From positions 1 through 13,415 of the forward strand of contig DGHX01000027.1 in NCBI GenBank assembly GCA_002392835.1: a stretch of 13,415 nt of DNA. The letters run 5' to 3'. The notes beneath the pieces are model-generated. The model made no database searches, was not told where the DNA came from, and saw only the letters and a program-made list of their open reading frames with translations. The translations under genes were made by a program, and so were the position numbers. This DNA is from Prevotella sp. UBA3837. Lineage in GTDB: Bacteria > Bacteroidota > Bacteroidia > Bacteroidales > Bacteroidaceae. Positions 1 to 8,400 of this stretch are shown here, in pieces. Position 1 is the first letter of the stretch; each line of letters opens with the position of its first letter.

Positions 1-62
1 TCCCTTTAACTCCCCCAAGTTGAGCAAATGCGAAACTTGAATTATATAGTACACAAACGCAG
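1..62. other. Upstream non-coding segment of the enzyme operon
   Basis: These 62 bases precede the first enzyme gene and hold no recognisable coding sequence. I see no Bacteroidetes -7 motif (TAnnTTTG) and no Shine-Dalgarno sequence. The stretch just before the start codon is AT-richer than the rest of the window, as is usual for Bacteroidetes leaders. The real promoter may lie outside the window, or this may be an internal gap of a longer operon. Confidence 0.4.
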
Positions 63-1418
63 ATGATGAAAAAGACAGCACTACTCCTCACCCTCTTTGT
101 CGTGCTGTGCTCCGGCATTGCCGCTGCCGCCTCGTGGCCGCAGCCGTGGGAACACGGGCCACTTGCCGTGTCGGCCGACGGTCGTTTCCTGCAGCACCGC
201 GACGGCACACCCTTCTTCTGGCTGGCCGACACAGGCTGGCTGCTGCCGGAGCGGCTGAACCGCGACGAGGCTGCCTACTACCTGCAGCGCTGTGCCGAGG
301 CTGGCTACAACGTGGTGCAGGTGCAGGTGCTGAACGACCTGCCGGCGTGGAACGTCTACGGGCAGTCGTCGGACACCGAGGCCTACTGGCAGCACATGGA
401 CTACATCGTCGGCACTGCCCGCCGCCACGGCATATACATAGGCATGGTGGCCGTGTGGGGCTCGCAGGTGAAGAACGGGCGCATGACCGAGGCCCTTGCC
501 CGCGACTACGGCACCTTCCTGGCGCGCCGCTATCGTGAATGTCCCAACATCGTGTGGATGATGGGAGGCGACATTCAGGGCGACATACACCCCGAGGTGT
601 GGACGGCCATGGCCACCGCCATCAAGGCTGAGGATAAGGACCACCTGATGACCTATCACCCACGGGGCCGCTACACCTCGGCACGCTGGTGGGCCGGGGC
701 CGCATGGATAGACTTCCACACCTTCCAGAGCGGACACCGCCGCTACGGCCAGCGCACGGCGAAGGACACCACCTACCCCATACCCGACGGCACCGAGGAG
801 GACAACTGGCAGTACGTGGACTCCACGTGGGCACGGCAGCCGCTGAAGCCCGTCCTCGACGCTGAACCCATCTACGAAGACATCCCGCAGGGCCTGCACG
901 ACGGCAGCGAGCCCCGTTGGCAGGCCGCCGACGTGCGCCGCTATGCCTACTGGAGCGTCTTCGCCGGCTCGTGCGGCCATACCTACGGCCACAACAGCAT
1001 CATGCAGTTCTACCGGCCCGGACTGGCCCCCGCCTACTTCGCCCGGATACCCTGGTACGACGCCCTCGACGCCCCCGGCTTCCAGCAGATGCACCACCTG
1101 AAGGACCTGCTACTGCGACTGCCCTACTTCGACCGGCGGCCGGCACAGCACCTGGTGCTTGACAACGGCACACGCTACGAGCGGCTCGCCGCCACCTGCG
1201 GCACGGACTATCTGCTCGTCTATAACTGTACGGGGCGCGAGATGCACCTCGACCTGAACGGCATCAGCGGCGAGCGCAAGCGCCTGTGGTGGATGGACGC
1301 CGCCACCGGCCGCCTGACCTACATCGGCGAACAGGCGTCGCGCACCGTCACCCTGCGCCCATACGTAGGCGGCGACGGCGTGCTCATCGCCATCGATGCC
1401 GAGAAAGACTATCTCTGA
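63..1418 (+). CDS. Exported GH140-like glycoside hydrolase (DUF4038, apiosidase-type)
   Basis: A 451-residue exported glycosidase. Residues 1 to about 23 form a signal peptide (MMKK, a hydrophobic LLLTLFVVLCSGIA core, then an Ala-rich cleavage region). Residues ~30-345 match the DUF4038 TIM-barrel, with typical motifs: GTPFFWLADTGW, the AGYNVVQVQVL strand and NIVWMMGGDIQGD. The C-terminal ~90 residues resemble the beta-sandwich (Collagen_bind_2 type) that follows this barrel. The founding GH140 member, Bacteroides thetaiotaomicron BT1012, releases apiose from rhamnogalacturonan-II using an Asp/Glu pair about 97 residues apart; D170 (in MGGD) and E268 (in LDAEPIYE) are the matching candidates here. 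Related DUF4038 proteins act on other glycans, so the substrate is not settled. Two Met codons (63 and 66) are possible starts. The next gene begins 23 bp after the stop, which suggests one transcript. Confidence 0.85.
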   Translation: MMKKTALLLTLFVVLCSGIAAAASWPQPWEHGPLAVSADGRFLQHRDGTPFFWLADTGWLLPERLNRDEAAYYLQRCAEAGYNVVQVQVLNDLPAWNVYGQSSDTEAYWQHMDYIVGTARRHGIYIGMVAVWGSQVKNGRMTEALARDYGTFLARRYRECPNIVWMMGGDIQGDIHPEVWTAMATAIKAEDKDHLMTYHPRGRYTSARWWAGAAWIDFHTFQSGHRRYGQRTAKDTTYPIPDGTEEDNWQYVDSTWARQPLKPVLDAEPIYEDIPQGLHDGSEPRWQAADVRRYAYWSVFAGSCGHTYGHNSIMQFYRPGLAPAYFARIPWYDALDAPGFQQMHHLKDLLLRLPYFDRRPAQHLVLDNGTRYERLAATCGTDYLLVYNCTGREMHLDLNGISGERKRLWWMDAATGRLTYIGEQASRTVTLRPYVGGDGVLIAIDAEKDYL

Positions 1419-1441
1419 ACCCTCATCTTTTTACCTGTGCT

Positions 1442-4400
1442 ATGACCCATCCGCTCCGCCATACACCCTCGCAGCAGCCCCGGCGTGCCTTCGTGCTTCT
1501 GTCGCTGCTCCTCCTCCTTCTGTGTTGCAACACCATGTCAGCCAAAGAGCGACGCCCGGCCGTGGCCGTGGAACGCCTGCGCGTGGAGAACATGCGGGAG
1601 CCGCTGGGCCTGGACACCGCCGAGCCGCGCTTCTCGTGGATCATCACCTCTGCGCAGAACGACGTGGTGCAGACGGCCTATCACCTCATCGTGAGCGACG
1701 ACCGCGGCGAGGTGTGGAACACGGGCCGCGTGGAGAGCCGCCAGCAGCTGTGGGTGCCCTATCGCGGACTGCCCCTGCGCAGCGGCCAGCACCTCTCGTG
1801 GCGGCTGAAGGTGTACACCAACCGCGGCGAGACGGACTGGAGCGCGCCGCAGCGCTTCAGCATAGGGCTCCTCACCGAGAGCCGCTGGGGCGGACGCTGG
1901 ATAGGGCTGGAACGCCTGATGCCCGGCGAGGCCGCCGGCGTGCAGCACAGTAGGATGGCGGCGCGCTACCTGCGCAAGGTGTTCACGCTCAGGGGGAAGC
2001 CCGTGCACCGGGCCACCGCCTACGTGGCGGGACTGGGGCTCTACCGCCTCTTCGTCAACCAGCAGGAGGTGGGCGCCGACGAGGTGCTGAAGCCCGCGCC
2101 GTCCGACTATCGCAAGACCATCTACTACCAGACCTACGACGTGACCAGTCTCATGGCCGACACCTTCGCCGTGGGCATCGTCGTGGGTAACGGCAAGTAC
2201 TTCGCCCCGCGGCAGAACAAACCCTACAAGAACACCACCTTCGGTCTGCCGAAGTGCAGGCTGAACATCATCGTGGAGTATGCCGACGGCAGCACGCAGC
2301 GCCTCGTCACTGACGAGACATGGCGCGTCACCGCCAGCGGTCCCATCCGTGCCAACAACGAATACGACGGTGAGGTGTATGACGCCCGTCAGGAACTCGA
2401 CGGCTGGCTCACCACCGGCTATGACGACGCCCACTGGCTGCAGGCCGAGCGCACCGCCCTGCCCCAGGGCACGCTGAGGGGAAAGGTGATGAATAGCCTC
2501 ACCCCAAAAAGCCTCACCCCCAAAAGCCTCACCCCCGGCCCCTCTCCGATGGGAGAGGGGAGTATATACACTCAAGCGCAGAACCATGGGCAGACTCAAG
2601 GGACAGGACTATATACTCCCCTCTCCCCTCGGAGAGGGGTCGGGGGTGAGGCTTTTGGGGGTGAGGCTTTTTACGACTTCCATCAGAACATGGCGGGGTG
2701 GGTGAGCTTCATGCCGGCAGGTCGCAAGGGCGACACCATCCGCGTGCGCTATGCCGAAAGGCTCAGTGCCGACGGCTCACTCTATACCGACAACCTGCGC
2801 GACGCCCGCTCGGAGGACGTCTACATCTGCAACGGCCACGAGACGCAGCCCTGGCAACCCAGCTTCGTCTACCACGGCTTCCGCTATGCAGAGGTCAGCG
2901 GGCCCGCCACCGACGTACAGGCATGGTTCGTGGCCGACGACATGGAGCATGTGGGCACCTTCATGTGCAGCGACACCATACTGAACCGCGTGGTGGAGGC
3001 CGCCCGATGGGGCATCGCCTCGAACTACAAGGGCGTGCCCGTCGACTGTCCGCAGCGCAACGAGCGCCAGCCATGGCTCGGCGACCGCACCGTGGGAGCA
3101 CTCGGCGAGAGCTACCTCTTCGACAACGAGCGACTCTACTCGAAGTGGACGCGCGACATCTGCGAGGCGCAGCGCGAGGACGGCACCATACCCGACGTGG
3201 CGCCCGCCTTCTGGAACTACTACACCGACGACGTCACCTGGCCCGCCGCCCTGCCCTTCATCTGCCAGATGCTGTACGAGCAGTATGGCAACGACGAGCC
3301 GCTGCGCCGCTGCTACCCCGCCATGAAGCGCTGGGCACTGCACATGATGCAGGAGAACATGCGCGACGACCTCATCACGAAGGATAAATACGGCGACTGG
3401 TGCATGCCGCCCGAGAAGCCCGAGCTGATACACAGCCAGGACCCGGCACGACAGACCGACGGCACGCTCATAGCCACGGCCTATATGATTCGGTGTCTGC
3501 AGCTGCTCCGCACCTTCGCCCGTCATCAGCAGCTGAGCGACGACGCCCTGTACTGGCAGAAGCGCGCAGAGATCATGTCCGACGCCTTCAACCGCCGCTT
3601 CCTGCACGCCGCGCCGGGCACCAGCCCGCGGCCTGGCCATACGCTATACCCCGACAGCACTTACTATGGCAACAATACCGCCACGGCCAACCTGCTGCCG
3701 CTGGCCTTCGGCATCGTGCCCGACACGCTGCGCAGCGAGGTGGCCAAGCAGGTGGTGGTGAACATCCTGGAGCAGAACAAAGGCCATGTGCCCTGCGGCG
3801 TCATTGGCACGTCGTGGCTGCTGCGCACCCTCAGCGACTGCGGCTACGGCGACGTGGCATACCTCATAGCCACGCAGAAGACGTACCCCTCGTGGGGATA
3901 CATGGTGGAGCGAGGAGCCACCACCATCTGGGAGCTGTGGAACGGCGACACCGCCGACCCCGCCATGAACAGCGGCAACCACGTCATGCTCCTCGGCGAC
4001 CTGCTGACGTGGTGCTTTCAGTACCTGGGAGGGGCCCCCCCTTCGGCCCCCGAGGGGGCTACTATAGTTTCTGCCCTTCACTCTGCCCTTGGTACTATAG
4101 AAGCCCCCTCGGGGGCCGTAGGGGGGGCTTTATCATGGGCTGTGGTGGAGCACGATACACCCTATGGGCTCCTGTCGAGCCGCTGGCGCAAGACGCTGCA
4201 GCAGCTGCACTGGCAGGTGACCGTGCCCTGCAACACCACGGCCACGCTGCTGCTGCCATCGGGTGAGCGGCGCACCGTGGGCTCAGGCACGCACATCATA
4301 GATGTACCCATACCCGCGCACGACGCGCGTATCATAAAAGATGAGTTCCTCTACGACGGCACACCCACCGCTGACACCAGCCGCGACAGCACCGTGCACC

Positions 4401-5443
4401 TGCTGTCGCCACACGCCAGTACCATCGTGGAGACGCGGCGTGGCGACCTGGTGTGCGCCTACTTCGGCGGCACCTACGAGCGCAACCCCGACTGCTGCAT
4501 CTGGGTGAGTGTGAAGAGGAAAGAGGAGAGAGGCTGGTCCGCCCCTGTCATCGCTGCCGACGGCATGGTGGACGGCGAGAAGACGGCCTGCTGGAACCCC
4601 GTGCTGACGGAGATGCCTTCGGGCGAGCTGTGGCTCTTCTACAAGGTGGGCAAGCGGGTGGCCGACTGGACGGGATGGCTGACGAAGTCGAAGGACGGCG
4701 GGCGCACCTGGAGCAAGGGCGAGCCGCTGCCGCAAGGCTTCCTCGGCCCCATCAAGAACAAGCCGCTGCTGCTGCCCGGTGCCGACGGCAGGCCGGAGCA
4801 CGGACGGCTGCTCTGCGGCTCCTCGACGGAGAACGACGGCTGGCGATTCCATGTAGAGATATACGACCTGCAGACGAAGCAGTGGACGAAGACGCAGCCC
4901 CATCCACACCAGGCAACTCCCGCAGAGATTGCAGCTGAAAGCCTTTCCACTACATATATCGACGAGACGATATACTCCCCTCCATTTAGCGAGAGGCATG
5001 AGGAGGAGCTTTCCATCGACTGCATACAGCCCTCATTCCTTCAGCTGAAGGACGGCCGCCTGCAGGTGCTCATGCGCTCGCGCAACGGATTCCTGGCCAC
5101 CAGCTACAGCAGCGACCAGGGCCAGACGTGGACACCCGTCACGCTGACCGCTGTTCCCAACAACCAGAGCGGCACCGACGCCGTGACGCTCAGCGACGGG
5201 CGCCATGTGCTGGCCTACAACAACTTCCAGACGCTGCCCGGCACGAAGAAAGGGCCGCGCACACCGCTCTCGCTGGCCGTGAGCGACGATGACGGCCGCA
5301 CCTGGCGCCATGTGCTCACGCTCGAGGACTCGCCCATAGCCCAGTACTCCTATCCCGCCATCATCGAGGGGCGCGACGGCACGCTCCACATCACCTACAC
5401 CTGGCGCCGAAAGCGCGTGGCCTACAAGCAGGTGAGACTATAG
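1442..5443 (+). CDS. GH78 alpha-L-rhamnosidase fused to a sialidase-fold (BNR) domain, with in-frame palindromic insertions
   Basis: A 1333-residue exported two-enzyme fusion. ATG 1442 is chosen because it begins a signal peptide (PRRAF followed by a Leu run, cleavage near MSA-KE) and follows the upstream stop by 23 bp; the frame stays open further upstream without coding character. Residues ~38-960 are GH78: N-terminal beta domains, the (alpha/alpha)6 barrel with DCPQRNERQPWLGD (probable acid E541) and GATTIWELW (probable base E831), then a C-terminal beta domain. Residues ~965-1333 form a sialidase-like propeller with Asp boxes at 1083-1090 (SKDGGRTW), 1223-1230 (SSDQGQTW) and 1281-1288 (SDDDGRTW); no canonical RIP motif is seen, so sialidase activity is doubtful. 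Palindromic DNA elements encode residues 352-410 and 865-896, and perhaps ~1166-1191. GH78 enzymes usually end near 900 residues, so the extra domain is a real fusion. Both active-site regions look intact. Confidence 0.88.
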   Translation: MTHPLRHTPSQQPRRAFVLLSLLLLLLCCNTMSAKERRPAVAVERLRVENMREPLGLDTAEPRFSWIITSAQNDVVQTAYHLIVSDDRGEVWNTGRVESRQQLWVPYRGLPLRSGQHLSWRLKVYTNRGETDWSAPQRFSIGLLTESRWGGRWIGLERLMPGEAAGVQHSRMAARYLRKVFTLRGKPVHRATAYVAGLGLYRLFVNQQEVGADEVLKPAPSDYRKTIYYQTYDVTSLMADTFAVGIVVGNGKYFAPRQNKPYKNTTFGLPKCRLNIIVEYADGSTQRLVTDETWRVTASGPIRANNEYDGEVYDARQELDGWLTTGYDDAHWLQAERTALPQGTLRGKVMNSLTPKSLTPKSLTPGPSPMGEGSIYTQAQNHGQTQGTGLYTPLSPRRGVGGEAFGGEAFYDFHQNMAGWVSFMPAGRKGDTIRVRYAERLSADGSLYTDNLRDARSEDVYICNGHETQPWQPSFVYHGFRYAEVSGPATDVQAWFVADDMEHVGTFMCSDTILNRVVEAARWGIASNYKGVPVDCPQRNERQPWLGDRTVGALGESYLFDNERLYSKWTRDICEAQREDGTIPDVAPAFWNYYTDDVTWPAALPFICQMLYEQYGNDEPLRRCYPAMKRWALHMMQENMRDDLITKDKYGDWCMPPEKPELIHSQDPARQTDGTLIATAYMIRCLQLLRTFARHQQLSDDALYWQKRAEIMSDAFNRRFLHAAPGTSPRPGHTLYPDSTYYGNNTATANLLPLAFGIVPDTLRSEVAKQVVVNILEQNKGHVPCGVIGTSWLLRTLSDCGYGDVAYLIATQKTYPSWGYMVERGATTIWELWNGDTADPAMNSGNHVMLLGDLLTWCFQYLGGAPPSAPEGATIVSALHSALGTIEAPSGAVGGALSWAVVEHDTPYGLLSSRWRKTLQQLHWQVTVPCNTTATLLLPSGERRTVGSGTHIIDVPIPAHDARIIKDEFLYDGTPTADTSRDSTVHLLSPHASTIVETRRGDLVCAYFGGTYERNPDCCIWVSVKRKEERGWSAPVIAADGMVDGEKTACWNPVLTEMPSGELWLFYKVGKRVADWTGWLTKSKDGGRTWSKGEPLPQGFLGPIKNKPLLLPGADGRPEHGRLLCGSSTENDGWRFHVEIYDLQTKQWTKTQPHPHQATPAEIAAESLSTTYIDETIYSPPFSERHEEELSIDCIQPSFLQLKDGRLQVLMRSRNGFLATSYSSDQGQTWTPVTLTAVPNNQSGTDAVTLSDGRHVLAYNNFQTLPGTKKGPRTPLSLAVSDDDGRTWRHVLTLEDSPIAQYSYPAIIEGRDGTLHITYTWRRKRVAYKQVRL
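2495..2672. repeat. In-frame palindromic element 1 (63-bp inverted repeat)
   Basis: Arms at 2506-2568 and 2610-2672 are reverse complements at 61 of 63 positions (my hand count), around a 41-base loop. Each arm contains its own hairpin (CCCCTCTCC pairing with GGAGAGGGG) and ends at the loop in TATATA. The outer part is a 15-bp tandem unit (AGCCTCACCCCCAAA): starts at 2495, 2510 and 2525 on the left, and two inverted copies at 2642 and 2657 on the right. It lies inside the GH78 gene and is translated in frame as residues 352-410, as SLTPK units on the left and GGEAF units on the right. I recall similar peptides in many Bacteroidetes proteins, which points to a dispersed repeat family. Confidence 0.93.
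4034..4128. repeat. In-frame palindromic element 2 (35-bp inverted repeat)
   Basis: Arms at 4034-4068 and 4094-4128 are reverse complements at 33 of 35 positions, around a 25-base loop. The arm sequence differs from element 1 (GCCCCCCC at the outer edge, a self-complementary GCCCCCGAGGGGGC core, ACTATAG at the loop edge), so it is a second repeat family. It is read in frame as residues 865-896 of the rhamnosidase fusion. It sits just after YLGG at the end of the GH78 catalytic barrel, where family members normally have a conserved stretch leading to the C-terminal beta domain. That stretch is not recognisable here. Confidence 0.92.
4937..5013. repeat. Possible decayed palindromic element 3
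   Basis: GAAAGC at 4937-4942 and GCTTTC at 5008-5013 bracket a segment with an inner inverted repeat, TATATCG at 4955-4961 and CGATATA at 4968-4974. The 13-base string ATATACTCCCCTC at 4970-4982 also occurs in the right arm of element 1 (2611-2623), and the translation (IYSPPFSER...) resembles that arm (LYTPLSPRR...). The segment encodes an extra loop in the sialidase-like domain that related proteins seem to lack. The arms are unequal and diverged, so this is a suggestion only. Confidence 0.3.
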
Positions 5444-5481
5444 AAATAGGGTGTTCGGTGCCTGCGTCCTGCCGCGGCTGC
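5444..5481. other. Convergent intergenic gap
   Basis: Only 38 bases separate the stop of the + strand rhamnosidase fusion from the stop of the - strand giant protein. I see no stem followed by a T-run on either strand, so neither gene has a recognisable intrinsic terminator here. Confidence 0.5.
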
Positions 5482-8400
5482 TTACCTTACGTAGCCTGTG
5501 GTGACGCCGCCGAGGGTCAGCGTGTCGTCGCCCAGGTTGGTGGTGATGGTGGTCACCAGCTGTGCGGACTGCTTGCCGATGATGACGTCCTTCAGCATCA
5601 GCACGTCGGCCATGTCCACGCGGCCGTCGCCGGTAACGTCGGCGTCGACAGACGAGTCGCCACCCTTCACCTTGTCGATGATCCGGGCCACGTCGGCTAT
5701 GGTCACCGCTCCGTCGCCGGTAATGTCGCCACTCCCGCCGGTCTTCTTCACGAGGAAGTAGGCGCGGCAGGCACCCAGCGAGGCACCGCTGCCGGCATAG
5801 TGCAGCGTGTTGTCGGCACCCAAGAGCAGCACGTCGTAGCCTTCATCCGTCCAATTTGTTATGATGTCAGGCATGGCATCGTAGGTGCCAAAGAACGCGA
5901 CGGAATTGTCATCGTTCCAATATTCACCGCCATCACGTACCAGATTCACATTGGTGAACACGGGGTTGACGATGTTATGTGCATCGTCGTCCACGTAGTC
6001 GGCAGCCCTGTCCCACTTGATGAGGTAGGGTGTGCCGGCAACGAGCATGTTCTCCATATCCTGGTCACCATTCCAAGTCTTTCCGAAGGTGAGGTTGAGC
6101 GTCGAGCCGCTGATGCTGGCTTCGGTTACGGCACGGGCAGTTGCGCCGTAGAGTGGGCAGTCGGTAGCGGCCAGGTCCACGTCGAAGGGCAGCACGATGG
6201 TCTGCCACTTGCCGTCTTTCTTAAACGTGCGATCCTTCAGCATGACGTCGAATTGTTTTCCGTCATTATCTCTAATATTGCTTGAGTTGTAGACGTCCAT
6301 GCCGTCCTTTCCACTATCGTATATGCCAAAGATAGGCCTTACCTTCTCCGTCTGGTAGCTGTTGTCAATCTTAATAACCAATCCATTGTATGGGGAAGAT
6401 CCGTCTTCTATGAGTTCAAAGAGACTGTTCGTCGTCAGATTAGCAGCACCAGTCAGTTTAGAGATGCGAATGACTCCATTATCCATATCAGGTACTAACT
6501 GCAGGTCGCCCTCACCATCAAGGTTCAGGTCAATGGTATAATTGTCGTAGTCAACATATACGCCGTACATTGTTCTTTCAAGAAGTCCCCAAAGCGTTAT
6601 TGGTGCAGACGCAGTGGCATCGCCTGTCAGATCGATAGTCATGAAGACGTCCTCATGCCTGTAGTAGTAATTGCCGTTGTAGTAGAGGCCGTTCTCGTAG
6701 GCGGTGATACCGGTGTATTCCGTGCCGCCGTATGTCTTTTTCTCTTCACCGATGATGCTGGCGTCAGGCTGGGTGCTGCGGGACACTGCAAACTGTGCAC
6801 CGGCCTGGTCGGTGTTGGTGGCATCGTTATCATTTCCTACGCCGACCATGCCGCTGCAGGTATGGAAGTTGTTGGTCAGCGTGCCACGCTCCGTATCGTT
6901 ATAACCGGTAATGGCGCCAATGCAGCAAGAGTCGTCAGGCATTTCGCCGATGGTTCCCGTAAAGAGGTTGTCGGTCAGTGTACCAACATTACCTCCGGCA
7001 ATGCCGCCGAAGTAGTATGCGTACTCTTTCGCGCTGAGTGTAGCCGCACTGGTGCAGCCTAAGACTGAGCCCTCATTTTTGCCTACAACGCCACCGACTT
7101 CGTTAACACCAGTGACGCTGACGCCGGCCACCACATGGCAGTTCTCAACGGTACCTCTGTTGTATCCGGCAATAGCGCCGACATAACCATCACCAGCAAA
7201 CAGACAGTCGCTGACCGTCAGGTTCTTCACTGTACCGTCATTGAATCCGAAAACACCGATGTAATTCATCCCATTGGCATTGACGCGGATGCCGCTGATG
7301 GTGTGGCCCTGGCCGTCAAAGTTGCCCATGAAAGAAGAAGCACTATTACCCACGGGCATGTAGTTGCTGTCGTTCTCGCCGTCACCGTCGAGGTCGAGGG
7401 TCAGCACGTCTGGGGCATAGACAATGTCGTTGCCCAGCACAAAGTAGGTATACTGGTAGTAATTGCCACCGTTGACGTCGTTGGCGAGCTTATCCATTCC
7501 AGCGGTGTTGTAGATGACGTACGGGTCTGCCTCCGTGCCGCTACCGCCCCAGAGGCTGAAATAATAATACTTACCATTGTAGTAGAGGCCGTTCTCATAA
7601 GCAGTGATGCCGGTGTATTGCGTGCCGCCGTATGTCTTTTTCTCTTCACCGATGATGCTGGCGTCGGGCTGGGTGCTGCGGGCCACGGCAGTCTGTGCGC
7701 CGGCCTTGTCGGTGTTGGTGGCATCGGCATCATTTCCTACGCCGCCCATGCCGCTGCAGGTATGGAAGTTGTTGGTCAGCGTGCCGCCATACTCCGTATC
7801 GTTATAACCGGTAATGGCACCAATGCGCCTTGAGTTGTTAGGCATTTTGTCGATGGTTCCCGTAAAGAGGTTGTCAGTCAGCGTACCAGTATTACTTCCG
7901 GCAATGCCGCCGAAGTTGCGTGCAGATTCTTTCGCGCTGAGTGCAGCGGCACTGGTGCAGCCTAAGACAAAGCCCCTCTGGTAAACGCCATCATTGTCGC
8001 CGACAATGCCACCGACTCCGAAATTACCAGTGACGCTGACGTCGGCCGCCACATGGCAGTTCTCAACGGTACCTCTGTTCAATCCGGCAATAGCGCCGAC
8101 AGAACCATTACCAGCAAACAGGCAGTCGCTGACCGTCAGGTTCTTCACAGTACCGTCATCGATTCCGAAAACACCGATGTAATTCATCCCATTGGCATTG
8201 ACGCTGATGCCGCTGATGGTGTGGCCCTGGCCGTCAAAGTTGCCGCAGAAAGGATGGTCGCTGGTACCTATAGGCGTGTAGTTGTTCTCCGTGCCGTCAT
8301 ACGTGATGTCGGCCCCCAGCTCGAAGTATTTGCCGCCGAGGTCTTCTCCACTGTTCACCCTGCTGGCCAGCTCGTTCATGTCACGTACGTTGGTGATGAT

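Noticed and set aside
1286..1441. Upstream extension of the GH78 fusion to an ATG at 1286
   Set aside because: It would overlap the GH140 gene and adds an Arg-rich stretch with no coding character. ATG 1442 directly begins a signal peptide.
1442..1550. Lipoprotein signal in the GH78 fusion (Leu run followed by CC)
   Set aside because: The residues before the Cys are Leu-Leu-Leu, which does not fit the usual lipobox. An ordinary signal peptide cut after MSA is as likely, so no lipoprotein call is made.
2495..2672. Pseudogene status for the GH78 fusion because of the insertions
   Set aside because: The frame is open throughout, both catalytic motifs are intact, and the sialidase-like domain continues to a normal end.
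5444..5481. Bidirectional terminator between the convergent genes
   Set aside because: A short GCCGCGGC palindrome is present but there is no T-run on either side.
5458..6285. Further + strand frames opposite the giant gene (also 6655-7062, 7135-7833 and 8053-8493)
   Set aside because: Same antisense register and composition as the 952-codon frame. They repeat because the GLUG modules repeat.
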